Source of the DNA: JAHQVI01 sp050330195
GTDB lineage: Bacteria; Pseudomonadota; Alphaproteobacteria; Rhizobiales; Rhodomicrobiaceae
Reading direction: 5' to 3'
Assembly (NCBI GenBank): GCA_050330195.1
Contig: JBHJOB010000020.1
Location: 62,001 to 126,000 of the forward strand
DNA: 64,000 bases
Part shown: positions 8,741 to 19,500 of the stretch, piece after piece
How the letters are laid out: each line of letters begins with the position of its first letter
Numbering within the stretch: position 1 is the first letter of the stretch
The notes under the pieces: model-generated
Told to the model about the DNA's origin: nothing
Databases searched by the model: none
The model's input: the letters and a program-made list of their open reading frames with translations, nothing else
Position numbers and translations under genes: made by a program

Positions 8741-9634
8741 TTGAGCGCGCCACAGCTTTTCGACCGCAAGCTTCTGCTTCAACGCCGCCAGCGCGCCGCG
8801 CGTCAGGGCGCAATGCCTGATTTCCTGCTGCGCCGTGCGGCAGGAGACATGGCGGAGCGGCTGGAAGCGGTTCAGCGCGATTTTACCCATGTGCTCGCCC
8901 TTGGCGCTCATGCGAAGGGGCTGGCCGATGTGCTGTCCGTATCGTGCCGGAATGCGGAATTGTTCGTGGCTATGGATGGAAGCGCGCCTTCCGCAGACGG
9001 TTCAGCGCTACAGGTCCGGGGAGACGAGGAGCTTGTGCCCTTCCGCGATGGCGCGTTCGATCTGATCGTTTCCGCGCTTTCGCTGCAATTCGTCAACGAC
9101 CTGCCTGGAACGCTGATCCAGATCCGCCGGGCGCTGAAACCGGACGGGCTCTTTCTTGCCTCGGTCCTCGGCGGCGCGACGCTCGCCGAATTGCGCGAAG
9201 CCTTCACGGAAGCCGAAACAGAGCTGGAAGGCGGCGTCAGTCCGCGCGTGGCTCCGATGGCCGATATTCGCGATTATGGCGGGTTGCTCCAGCGCGCGGG
9301 GCTGGCGCTGCCGGTTGCCGACAGCGATCTTGTTACCGTTACATACGCTTCGCCGCTTGCGCTGATGCACGATCTGCGGGCGATGGGAGCGACCAATGTG
9401 CTAACGGAGCGGCGCAGAACGCCGCTCAGGCGGCGGACGCTGTTGCACGCCATGGAGATTTATTTCGAGCGGTTCGCCGAACCTGGCGGCCGTATCCGTG
9501 CGACTTTCGAGATTATTCACCTGCTTGGCTGGGCTCCTCACGACAGCCAGCAAAAGCCGTTGAAACCCGGTTCGGCGGCCGCCCGGCTGGCGGATGCGCT
9601 CGGCGTTCCCGAGCATCAGCTCAAGCGATCTTGA
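8741..9634 (+). CDS. NDUFAF5-type SAM-dependent methyltransferase-like protein
   Basis: A 297-residue class I methyltransferase-fold protein closely resembling the mitochondrial complex I assembly factor NDUFAF5 and its alphaproteobacterial orthologues: LFDRKLLLQRRQRA near the start, then FRDGAFDLIVSALSLQFVND, IRRALKPDGLFLASVLGG, ELREAFTEAETELEGGVSPR and GATNVLTERR. NDUFAF5 modifies an arginine of complex I subunit NDUFS7, so a complex I assembly role is plausible here by homology. The SAM-binding motif I is degenerate (ALGAHAKG in place of LDLGCGRG). The start is a TTG; the preceding in-frame stop leaves no ATG or GTG alternative before residue 25, which would remove the conserved N-terminus. 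Confidence 0.88.
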   Translation: MSAPQLFDRKLLLQRRQRAARQGAMPDFLLRRAAGDMAERLEAVQRDFTHVLALGAHAKGLADVLSVSCRNAELFVAMDGSAPSADGSALQVRGDEELVPFRDGAFDLIVSALSLQFVNDLPGTLIQIRRALKPDGLFLASVLGGATLAELREAFTEAETELEGGVSPRVAPMADIRDYGGLLQRAGLALPVADSDLVTVTYASPLALMHDLRAMGATNVLTERRRTPLRRRTLLHAMEIYFERFAEPGGRIRATFEIIHLLGWAPHDSQQKPLKPGSAAARLADALGVPEHQLKRS

Positions 9635-9778
9635 CCATTTACGGTTGCATAAGGGCTCTTCGTCGCCCTGTTGCCTAATTTTCCCTTCATTTTACGCTGC
9701 ATTTTATTGATGTAAGACTATGCGCGGCGCAAACACGCCAGCGTAAACTCCAGTGATTAAACGAAGGCTGCGTGACCG
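9635..9778 (+). promoter_or_regulatory. Intergenic region with the probable PBP promoter
   Basis: The 144-base gap has AT-rich stretches (about 9670-9720) and a TTGACC at 9632-9637, consistent with a promoter for the downstream penicillin-binding protein, but no spacing is clearly better than others. A hexamer pair cannot be assigned with confidence. Confidence 0.3.
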
Positions 9779-12139
9779 ATGGCGTCCGATGATCGCAAGG
9801 AACGTCCGTTTTTCTATCGCGGAGGCCGCCGCCGCTCCCTCGTGGACTCCATCGAGGAGCGTGCTGGCGACGGCTTTGGCGGCGAGCCGTCCGCTCTTGA
9901 AGATCATGCGCGCAGCTTCGGCTCGGATGAGCCGCTGCCGAGTTTCCTCCGCAAGGAGCAGGCCGCGCAAGGCATCGAGCCGTTGCAACCGCAGGACGCG
10001 CCGCCCCGCCGCAAACCGCATCCCTATTACAAGCCGCATGGCGAGGACATCGAGGCGGAGGATGCGCCGCGCGAACGCGCCAGCCTTCCCAAACGCCTGA
10101 CGCGGGCCTTCCGCCGCAAGGAACGCGACCGACGCAAAGGCCCGAAGACGCCGCGCTCATGGCCATTCCGCGCCGCCGTCTTCAGCCTTTATTGGGGTAC
10201 GATCGCCGCGATCTGGTTCGCCGTCATTCTCGTGAGCGCGGTCACGGTCTATTCGCTGATGGCCGAAGACCCGCTCAAGGCGGGGCTGAGCAAGCAGCCC
10301 GCCAAGATCACGGTAGTTGCCGAAAATGGAAACGTGCTTGCCGAGAAAGGTCTGCGCCGGAGCCATGTCAAGCTGGCGGACATGCCCCCGCATCTGGTCG
10401 AGGCCGTGCTCTCCACCGAAGATCGCCGCTACTATTATCATTACGGCTTCGATCCTATCGGCATCGCCCGCGCGTTCATTCGCAATTACCAGGCGGGCCG
10501 CGTCGTCGAAGGCGGCAGCACGATTACGCAACAGCTCGTCAAGGTGTTGTTTCTCAAGCCCGACCGGACCTATTGGCGCAAGGTCGAGGAAATGCTGCTC
10601 GCCTTGTCTCTGGAGTATCGTTTCGAGAAGGACCAGATTCTGGAGTTGTATCTCAACCGGATTTATTTCGGTGCGGGCAATTACGGGGTTGAGGCGGCAG
10701 CGCAGCATTATTTCGGCAAGAAGGTCGGCGAGATCGACGTCTATGAGTCCGCCATTCTTGCCGGGCTGATCCGCTCGCCGACCTTTTACGCGCCGACGAA
10801 CAACCTGGAGCGCTCGCTGGAACGCGCTCGCGTGGTCCTCAATCTGATGCGCTCGCATGGCGCGATCACGCTGGAGGAATATAACATCGCGCTCGCCAAC
10901 CCTCCGGCCTTGCGCAACTATCTGCCGTCGCAGAGCTATGGCTATGTGATCGACCGGGTCATGCAGCAATTGCCGGAACTGGGCCTGGACCTGGAAGCCG
11001 ACGTGACGGTCGAGACGACGCTGGATTACGAGCTTCAGGCCACCGCGCAACGCATTGTCACGGAAAAGATGGCCCAGCAGGCCGACGACTACAATGCGGG
11101 CGAGGCGGCGGCGGTCATTCTGGACCGTAATGGCGCGGTCAGGGCGATGGTCGGCGGCCGCGACTACAAGAAGAACCAGTTCAACCGCGCCGTTCAGGCC
11201 AAGCGCCAGCCCGGTTCGACCTTCAAGCCATTCGTGTTTCTGGCAGCGCTGGAAAAAGGCCTGACGCCGGATTCAAAGGTCCATGACGGCCCGTTGCGCA
11301 TCGGCACATGGACACCCGCCAACTTTAATGACCGCTATCATGGCGACGTCACCTTGCGCGAGGCGCTGGCGAAGAGCATGAACACGGCTGCGGTCAGACT
11401 GTCGGAGTGGGCGGGACGCGACGCCGTGCTCAAGACCGCGCACCGGCTTGGCATTACCTCCAGGCTTGAGCACAATGCGTCCATCTCGCTGGGGACGTCC
11501 GAAGTCTCGCTTCTGGAACTGGCATCGGCCTATGTGCCCTTTGCCAATGGCGGCTTTAGCGCCATGCCGCACATCATCAAGACAGTAAAGAATGCCGAGG
11601 GACAGGTCGTCTACGATGTCGGCCGGACGAATTGGGGGCGCGTCATCAGGCCGAACCATGTGGCCGCGATGAATGACATGCTGATGGCGACCATCCAGTA
11701 CGGCACCGGCAACAAGGGCTCCATCGATCCGCATCCGGCGGCCGGCAAGACGGGCACGGGCCAAGACTACCGCGACGCCTGGTTCATTGGCTATTCGGCG
11801 CATTACGTGACGGGCGTGTGGCTCGGCAATGACGATTTCAAACCGATGAAGCGCGTGACGGGCGGTTCATTGCCGACGCTGATCTGGCACGATCTGATGA
11901 CTTACGCGCATCTCCAGAAGGAGCCGGCCTTCCTGCCGGGCGGCGAGCATCTCGTTGCGCGGGGCGATCAGCCTCTTGACCGGCAGCAGCGTCCGAGGAA
12001 CGACAATTTGTGGGACACATTGTTCGGCGGGACCGACTCGTCCCGTTCCGGGGATACAACGCTTGGCACGCCTGTTGCGAGCAGCGGTCAGCAGAAGCCG
12101 AAAACAAGGAACTGGCTAGAGGAGTTCTTCTCGCAATAG
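9779..12139 (+). CDS. Class A penicillin-binding protein (bifunctional transglycosylase/transpeptidase, PBP1A-like)
   Basis: The 786-residue enzyme polymerises and cross-links peptidoglycan in the periplasm. A long basic cytoplasmic tail (1-130, rich in RRR/KER) precedes a single membrane anchor (about 135-160). The GT51 domain follows (LSTEDRRYYYHYGFD with catalytic Glu, GGSTITQQLVK, LNRIYFGAGNYG), then the transpeptidase domain with active-site Ser in GSTFK, SMN and the KTGTGQ box. The C-terminus is Ser/Gly/Asp-rich linker. Its length and the extended cytosolic tail fit the alphaproteobacterial PBP1-type proteins that lack MrcB-specific insertions. Confidence 0.95.
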   Translation: MASDDRKERPFFYRGGRRRSLVDSIEERAGDGFGGEPSALEDHARSFGSDEPLPSFLRKEQAAQGIEPLQPQDAPPRRKPHPYYKPHGEDIEAEDAPRERASLPKRLTRAFRRKERDRRKGPKTPRSWPFRAAVFSLYWGTIAAIWFAVILVSAVTVYSLMAEDPLKAGLSKQPAKITVVAENGNVLAEKGLRRSHVKLADMPPHLVEAVLSTEDRRYYYHYGFDPIGIARAFIRNYQAGRVVEGGSTITQQLVKVLFLKPDRTYWRKVEEMLLALSLEYRFEKDQILELYLNRIYFGAGNYGVEAAAQHYFGKKVGEIDVYESAILAGLIRSPTFYAPTNNLERSLERARVVLNLMRSHGAITLEEYNIALANPPALRNYLPSQSYGYVIDRVMQQLPELGLDLEADVTVETTLDYELQATAQRIVTEKMAQQADDYNAGEAAAVILDRNGAVRAMVGGRDYKKNQFNRAVQAKRQPGSTFKPFVFLAALEKGLTPDSKVHDGPLRIGTWTPANFNDRYHGDVTLREALAKSMNTAAVRLSEWAGRDAVLKTAHRLGITSRLEHNASISLGTSEVSLLELASAYVPFANGGFSAMPHIIKTVKNAEGQVVYDVGRTNWGRVIRPNHVAAMNDMLMATIQYGTGNKGSIDPHPAAGKTGTGQDYRDAWFIGYSAHYVTGVWLGNDDFKPMKRVTGGSLPTLIWHDLMTYAHLQKEPAFLPGGEHLVARGDQPLDRQQRPRNDNLWDTLFGGTDSSRSGDTTLGTPVASSGQQKPKTRNWLEEFFSQ

Positions 12140-12219
12140 CCAGTTCAGGTCTGGGGGGCGTCTCATTATCCTGCTTGGGGGCGCAGGAGTGGTTGGGGTT
12201 ATCTCAATCCAATCAGAGG

Positions 12220-12924
12220 TCAGGGCCGCAGATAGCCCAACACGACGTCAACGATATGCCGCACACGAATGTCGAGCTGTTCCGGCGTCGTCAGATCTTC
12301 GCCTGCGAGACCGGACAGGGTGTGGCGGGTTGCGATATGCGTTGCGCCGAGCGCGGCGATGGTCAGGTAAAGTTGGAAGGAGTCGACATCCTTGCGGAAT
12401 ACGCCGTCCTGCTGACCGCGCTTCACCACCTCCTGCATCAATTCGCGCAACGGCACGTTTGCTCCGCTGATGCGTTCCGATTGCAGCGCATACTTTCCCT
12501 GCTGCATGTTCTCGATCATCATCAGGTTCAGGAATTCGGGATGATCCAGATAATAGTTCCATGTGAACTTTATCAGCACCTCGATTGCCTGCGTCGGTGA
12601 AAGATCGGAAACTTTCAGTTTCTGGACCTGGGCGGAACGCAGCGAGAAATAGACGCGTTCCAGCACGGCGACGTACAACTCGTCCTTCTTGCCGAAATAA
12701 TGATACAGCATCCGTTTGTTGACGTTCGCCCGATCGGCGATTTCGTTGACGCTGGCCCCGGCGAAACCTTTCGCTATGAATTCTTCCGTCGCCGCATCGA
12801 GGATGGCGCGCCGCGTCTTTTCAGGGTTGCGTTGTCCAGGCACTCTCGGTGTCGGTTTTAAGGCCACATCGCTTTCCACAATATTCAACTCCTGATCCTC
12901 AAATCTGTCGGTCATGCTGTCCAT
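12220..12924 (-). CDS. TetR-family transcriptional regulator
   Basis: A 234-residue regulator with a 35-residue N-terminal extension, then the TetR HTH (TRRAILDAATEEFIAKGFAG...EIADRANVNKRMLYHYFGKK) and a helical C-terminal domain of the RutR-like kind. The ATG at 12924 is preferred to a TTG one codon upstream. It is convergent with the PBP gene and is followed by no target gene on its own strand, so its regulon cannot be read from context; the genes on the other side are under thiamine control. Confidence 0.88.
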   Translation of the reverse strand: MDSMTDRFEDQELNIVESDVALKPTPRVPGQRNPEKTRRAILDAATEEFIAKGFAGASVNEIADRANVNKRMLYHYFGKKDELYVAVLERVYFSLRSAQVQKLKVSDLSPTQAIEVLIKFTWNYYLDHPEFLNLMMIENMQQGKYALQSERISGANVPLRELMQEVVKRGQQDGVFRKDVDSFQLYLTIAALGATHIATRHTLSGLAGEDLTTPEQLDIRVRHIVDVVLGYLRP

Positions 12925-13267
12925 CAATCAACTCCGCTGTGACGCGCCCCGGCCAGTATTCACGCCCTGCGCGAGATTGCTCACGATCTTCACTACTGAT
13001 TTACTTACGAACGAGCGCGGAAATAGGATCAGTGGAGGTACGAAAAAAATCTTTCTTTAATATCTGACATATTAGAGCTTTTTATTCACAAAGCGCGATT
13101 CCTGGGAAGGCGGTGCTTCTGGCGACGTTTTATGGAGCGCAAGTCAAATAGCCATGTCCAACATGAACCCTCTTTGAAGCGCGCTCCCACGGACGCCGGG
13201 CATAACCTCGCCGGCCCGTCAGATACCCCAGGCTTGCATTCACGGCGGTTTAAGCGCACATTAAACC
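12925..13267. other. Intergenic region between TetR gene and the thiamine riboswitch
   Basis: About 340 bases without a convincing gene. It must hold the TetR promoter (near 12960-13060, AT-rich) and the promoter of the thiamine transcript just before 13260 (a TTGCAT at 13233-13238 is a weak -35 candidate). No repeat or RNA gene was recognised. Confidence 0.5.
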
Positions 13268-13366
13268 TATACCGAGGGGGGCCAGCGGCAGCTGGCTGAG
13301 ATTGGACTGACGCCCGTCCGACCACCCTATGAACCTGATCCGGTTGATACCGGCGTAGGGACGGCT
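13268..13366 (+). promoter_or_regulatory. TPP riboswitch (THI element)
   Basis: The thi-box signature is complete. A GGGG-containing 5' strand (from about 13275) leads to GGCTGAGATTGG (13294-13305), then ACCCTATGAACCTGATCCGG (13324-13343), the pyrophosphate-sensing half, and TACCGGCGTAGGGA (13348-13361), which closes the fold. The 3' strand AGGGA ends 7 bases before the ATG of the next gene and is its ribosome-binding site, so TPP binding should hide it: translational control. There is no poly-U terminator between riboswitch and gene. Confidence 0.95.
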
Positions 13367-13368
13367 TG

Positions 13369-13926
13369 ATGGACACACCGAAACCATTCTCCTCGATAAA
13401 GACAGATCGTCTTATCCTGCGCTGCTGGCGCGACGCAGACCGCGCGCCTTTCGCGGCAATGTGTGCAGATTCCCACGTTATGGAGTACTTGCCGAAGACG
13501 CTCAGCCGCGAGGAAAGCGACGCGCGAATAGACGGTTACATTGCCGATCAGGCAGCGTCCGGTTTCTGCTTCTGGGTCTTGGAGGAGCGTGAGACCGGAG
13601 CCTTTGCCGGCTGTACCGGCCTCAGACGGATCGACTTCGAGGCCCATTTTACCCCCGCCGTCGAGATCGGCTGGCGGTTGCCGGTAAGCTTCTGGGGCCG
13701 GCGCCTTGCGACCGAAGCGGCAAAGGCTTGCCTCGGCTTCGGGTTCCACACGCTCGACTTGCCAGAGATCGTGGCCATCACGGCGCCCAGCAATCGGCGC
13801 TCCCGCGCCGTGATGGAGCGCATCGGCATGTCCTGCGACCCGGCCGACGATTTCATTCATCCGACCCTGCCGCCGGATCACCGGCTTCAACCCACAGTGC
13901 TTTATCGCCTGAGCGCGACCGCATAA
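13369..13926 (+). CDS. GNAT-family (RimJ/RimL-like) N-acetyltransferase in the thiamine operon
   Basis: A 185-residue acetyltransferase of the RimJ/RimL group: KTDRLILRCWRDADRAPFAAM at the N-terminus, a core strand EIGWRLPVSFWGRRLATEAA carrying the acetyl-CoA loop, and ITAPSNRRSRAVMERIGM. Such enzymes acetylate protein N-termini or small amines; the substrate is unknown. It starts directly behind the TPP riboswitch, whose AGGGA serves as its ribosome-binding site, and is followed 17 bases later by thiC, so it is expressed when thiamine pyrophosphate is low. A TTG one codon upstream (13366) is a less likely start. Confidence 0.9.
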   Translation: MDTPKPFSSIKTDRLILRCWRDADRAPFAAMCADSHVMEYLPKTLSREESDARIDGYIADQAASGFCFWVLEERETGAFAGCTGLRRIDFEAHFTPAVEIGWRLPVSFWGRRLATEAAKACLGFGFHTLDLPEIVAITAPSNRRSRAVMERIGMSCDPADDFIHPTLPPDHRLQPTVLYRLSATA

Positions 13927-13943
13927 GCTGAGGAGACGTCTCC

Positions 13944-15785
<1,842 letters not shown>

Positions 15786-15859
15786 CAGTGCCCTCCGCTA
15801 ATTTACCGAGTCGCACAATGCAAAGGAATGCTCACACGAATCACCATATCTATTGATTC

Positions 15860-16474
15860 ATGAGCATTCCAAGCGAACTTTTAAAATATGTTCAGAATTC
15901 AGAACGGCTGGTGGTCATTTCGCTCGTCGTGTTTCTTTCTGCAACAGCCGCTCACACGGGAGAGAAGCATGGCTTGTTTGATTTTAGCGGTCTACCAGAA
16001 TGGTGGCGACCTGCGTTTACGCTGGCTTGGATACTGACAGGTCTTCATGTATTGGTTCGCTTTCTGATATTCCTTGGAACTGGCTGTCAAGTTATACTGC
16101 ACAGTCTGATAGCATTTCCTCAAAAACGTCGGCAAGCAAAGGCTCAGAAGCCTATTATTGATTCATTGATAGCCATTGAGGGGCTTGCGCGGGAGGTGCT
16201 TTGTTATGCACTTTATCGTAGCGATAATCATATTTGGGTGGATGCAGATACTCAAGAGAAATGGCTACTAAAACTAAAACACTCTGGCGTTATTGAGCGA
16301 TCCGCTGCAGATTGGGGTACAGAACACTACCGTATTCATCGCGTGGCTTGGGCCTATATGAAAAAGTATCCCGATAGATTTATTTATGAAATACCTTGGC
16401 CAGAACCACCTTGGAACTTGAAGCTCGACGAGCGAGAAATTGAAAAAAAATTACTGGGCTTAAATAGCGAGTAA
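15860..16474 (+). CDS. SieB-like superinfection-exclusion family membrane protein
   Basis: A 204-residue protein with two N-terminal membrane helices (about 17-35 and 50-80, the latter LAWILTGLHVLVRFLIFLG). A soluble domain of the pattern AREVLCYALYRSDNHIWVDADT...WLLKLKHSGVIERS...HYRIHRVAWAYMKKYP follows and looks like the winged-helix-like tail of SieB proteins. Phage-lambda SieB blocks superinfecting phages at the membrane. The gene is clearly AT-richer than its neighbours, uses codons such as AAA, TTA and AGA freely, and stands alone between core genes, which suggests acquisition. The family assignment rests on layout and motif pattern only; no phage genes adjoin it. Confidence 0.65.
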   Translation: MSIPSELLKYVQNSERLVVISLVVFLSATAAHTGEKHGLFDFSGLPEWWRPAFTLAWILTGLHVLVRFLIFLGTGCQVILHSLIAFPQKRRQAKAQKPIIDSLIAIEGLAREVLCYALYRSDNHIWVDADTQEKWLLKLKHSGVIERSAADWGTEHYRIHRVAWAYMKKYPDRFIYEIPWPEPPWNLKLDEREIEKKLLGLNSE

Positions 16475-16509
16475 GGGATGGGAGTTGGTCTAAAGTGGCT
16501 CGTCTCCCT

Positions 16510-19500
16510 CTACTCATTCATCGCAATCACATCCATGCACGCCCTGTATCGCTCGCTGACATTGTAGAACACGGGCCGGAAGCCGGTGGCGTCGAGCAAT
16601 GCATAAAGCCGTTCGCGGGTGAAATTGTGGTAATGCTCGATTTCGCCCCAATAGGGGTTTTCCTCGGTCGAGTCCATGATGCGCCAGACAATGCTGGCCA
16701 TGTTCGGCGTGGCGCAGAACAGGATGCCGCCGGGCTTCAGCAGGCGCTTTGCCTCGCTCAGAACGGCGCGCGGGTCCGGCATCTGCTGCAGGATGTCGGA
16801 CATCGAGATCACGCTGAAGCGGCCGGACATGTCGAGCTCTTCGATCGAACCGCGATAGGCTTCATAGCCGAGGCCCTTCAGCATTTCGACGTTCTGGCTG
16901 TGCCAGTCGATGCCGACCGGCCGGTATCCCCATTCCTCGGCGGTGAACAGCAGCGACCCGTTGCCGACGCCAATATCAAGCCAGTCGCCGCCGGGTTTGA
17001 GCTTGGCGATCTGGCTGACGATGCGCGATGAGATGAAACGCTGCGTCTCCGCGTCGTGTCCTACGGTCTGGTGCGGGACTGGCTCGCCGAATACAGCCAC
17101 ATGGTCTTCATGCGAAAAATACCCCTCGGTGAAGACGTGGCCGCAGGATGTGCAGCGGCACCAGTTGATTGCGGGAGGCAGGGCCGGATTGTAAAGAGGG
17201 TGGGTGGAGCAATCGGTCGTCATGAAGACCGGGAAACTGGAGCTGTCGCACAGCGGACAGGCTTCGTAGGCGACGCGTTCCACAGGGTCAGGCGCGGGTG
17301 TGGAATGATACGCCCCGGCGTCGGTGACCGGTTCGCAGGCGAAATCCAGGGACGCTGGCGTCTCGAACGCGGCTTCAATCACCGGCATCTCGCGGCTGGC
17401 TTCCGATGCGGGAGACAGCACCGCCGTCTCGGGTTCGGGGGCGGAGACGATGTCTTCGTTGACGGCGAAGGCGCGCGGCTCGTAGCCCCGCTCACGCAGT
17501 TCCGCCATGTGCTCCAGCGCGGCCTCGAAACCCTGCCGGTAGCGTTCTATGTCGAAAAGCGCCGCGCCGTTCCGGTTCTGCGCCAGTTCGTTGCGCAGCC
17601 GCGCCATCTTGTTGGGATTTTGCGCCAGATCCAGCGCCAGCCGCTCATAATGATCCACCGAATAGGTGATCAGTTCGCCAAGACCGACGGCCTTGAGAAG
17701 GCTGCCGCAGACGCGGGAGACGAGCGTCTCGCCCGCGCATGTCAGAACCGGCAGACCCGCCCACAGAGCGTCGCTCGCCGTGGTGTGCGCATTGACCGGC
17801 AGGCTGTCGAGAAACAGATCGGCGAGACGGTGCCGGGCGAGATGCTGCGACAGCTCCATTTTCGGCGCGAAGACCAGCCTCGCCGGGTCCACGCTCAGCG
17901 AAGCCGCCTTGCGGCGCAAATTTTCCCGCATCAGCGAATTGGATTCCAGCAGCCAGAGCACGCTGCCCGGCGCGCTCTGAAGCAGGCGCATCCAGATGGA
18001 AAACATCTCCGGCGTGATCTTGTAGCTGCTGTTGAACGAGCAGAACACGAAGCCGTCCTCGGGCAGGCCGCAATCGGCGCGAGTTGGCTCCTTTTCGGCG
18101 ATAAAGCGCCTGGAGTCGTTCGGCTGGTAGCAGCCCGGCAGATGGACGATCCTTTCGTCGAAGAAGGGCTGCTGGTCCATCGGGAGGATAAATTCGTCCG
18201 CGATGATGTAGTCGATATAGGCGGCGCCCATCGTTGCGGGATAGCCGAGGTAGTTGATCTGAATCGGGGCCGGGCGGCAGGCGAGAATTTCGGTTCTGGC
18301 CCCGGTCGTGAAGCCTTTCAGGTCGATGAGGATGTCGATCTGGTCCTCGTTGATCCGTGCGGCTGCATCCGTGTGGGGCAAGTCCCCTATGGTGACGAAA
18401 TGATCGAATGCGGCAACGAGGCGATGGCGCATATCGCTGCCGTCGTCCTTGGTGAAGCAGTAGCCGAAGACCTCGAAACGGTTCCGGTCGTGCCGCTCGA
18501 TGAGTTCAGCGATCAGGCTGGACGTGGCGTGGCGATAGAAATCGTTCGACAGATAGCCGATCCGCAAACGCCGTTCGCTGGGCGCTCCGCGCGGCGGCGT
18601 ATGCTCGAAGTCCGTGCCGACAGGGCGGCGAATGCCCTTCACCCATTCGCGCGCGGCCAGCAGGTGGTCTTCCGCCGTGCTCGACATGTTGAGGATCGGG
18701 AATGTGGCGACGCGCTTGCCTTCCCGGAAGGTCGAGGTGAGAATTTTCTGCTCGGCTGCCGCAAGGCCGTCCCAGTCGCAGGCCTGCCGCCGGAGATGAT
18801 AGTGGTCGACCATCGTGCTCGGATGGTTGGGGTCGATGGTCAGCGCCTTTGCATAGGTTGCGATGGCGTCCGAAAGCCGGTCCTTCTCGGAGAACGCGCC
18901 CCCCAGATTGATGAAGGCGACGAGCAGTTCGGGATCGATTTCAAGCGCCCGCTGATAGGCGCGCATGGCATCGTCGGCGTGCCCCATCTGGCCGAGCACG
19001 ACGCCCATGTTGGAGTAGGCATCGGCATAGTCGGGCTTCAGTTCGATGGCGCTGCGGTAAGCGCGGAGAGCTTCGGAATAGCGGGCCAGATCCTTGTAGA
19101 CGATGCCGAGATTATTGTGCGCTTCCGCGTAGTCGGGCTTCAGGGCCAGTGCCTTCTTGTGGGCGGCTATGGCTTCGTCGAAGCGGTTGGCGTGCTGCAG
19201 GATGCAGCCGAGATCGGAATAGGCCGGGCCGTGATTCGGCCGCAGCTCGACGGCGCGCTGGCAGATTGCGATGGCATCGTCGATCTCGTCGATCGCCAGG
19301 AGCGCTTGTGCAAAGGTCGTCAGCGCATCCGCGTTGTTCGGAGCGAGCTCCACGGCTTTCAGGCAGGCGTCGATCGCGTCGTCCTTCCGGTCGAGCAGCA
19401 GCAGCACAGCCCCGAGATTGGCGTAGGCGTCAGCGAATTCAGGCGACAGCTCAATGGCGCGATTATAGCAGTCCGCCGCGTCCTCCAGCTTGCGCAGCGC

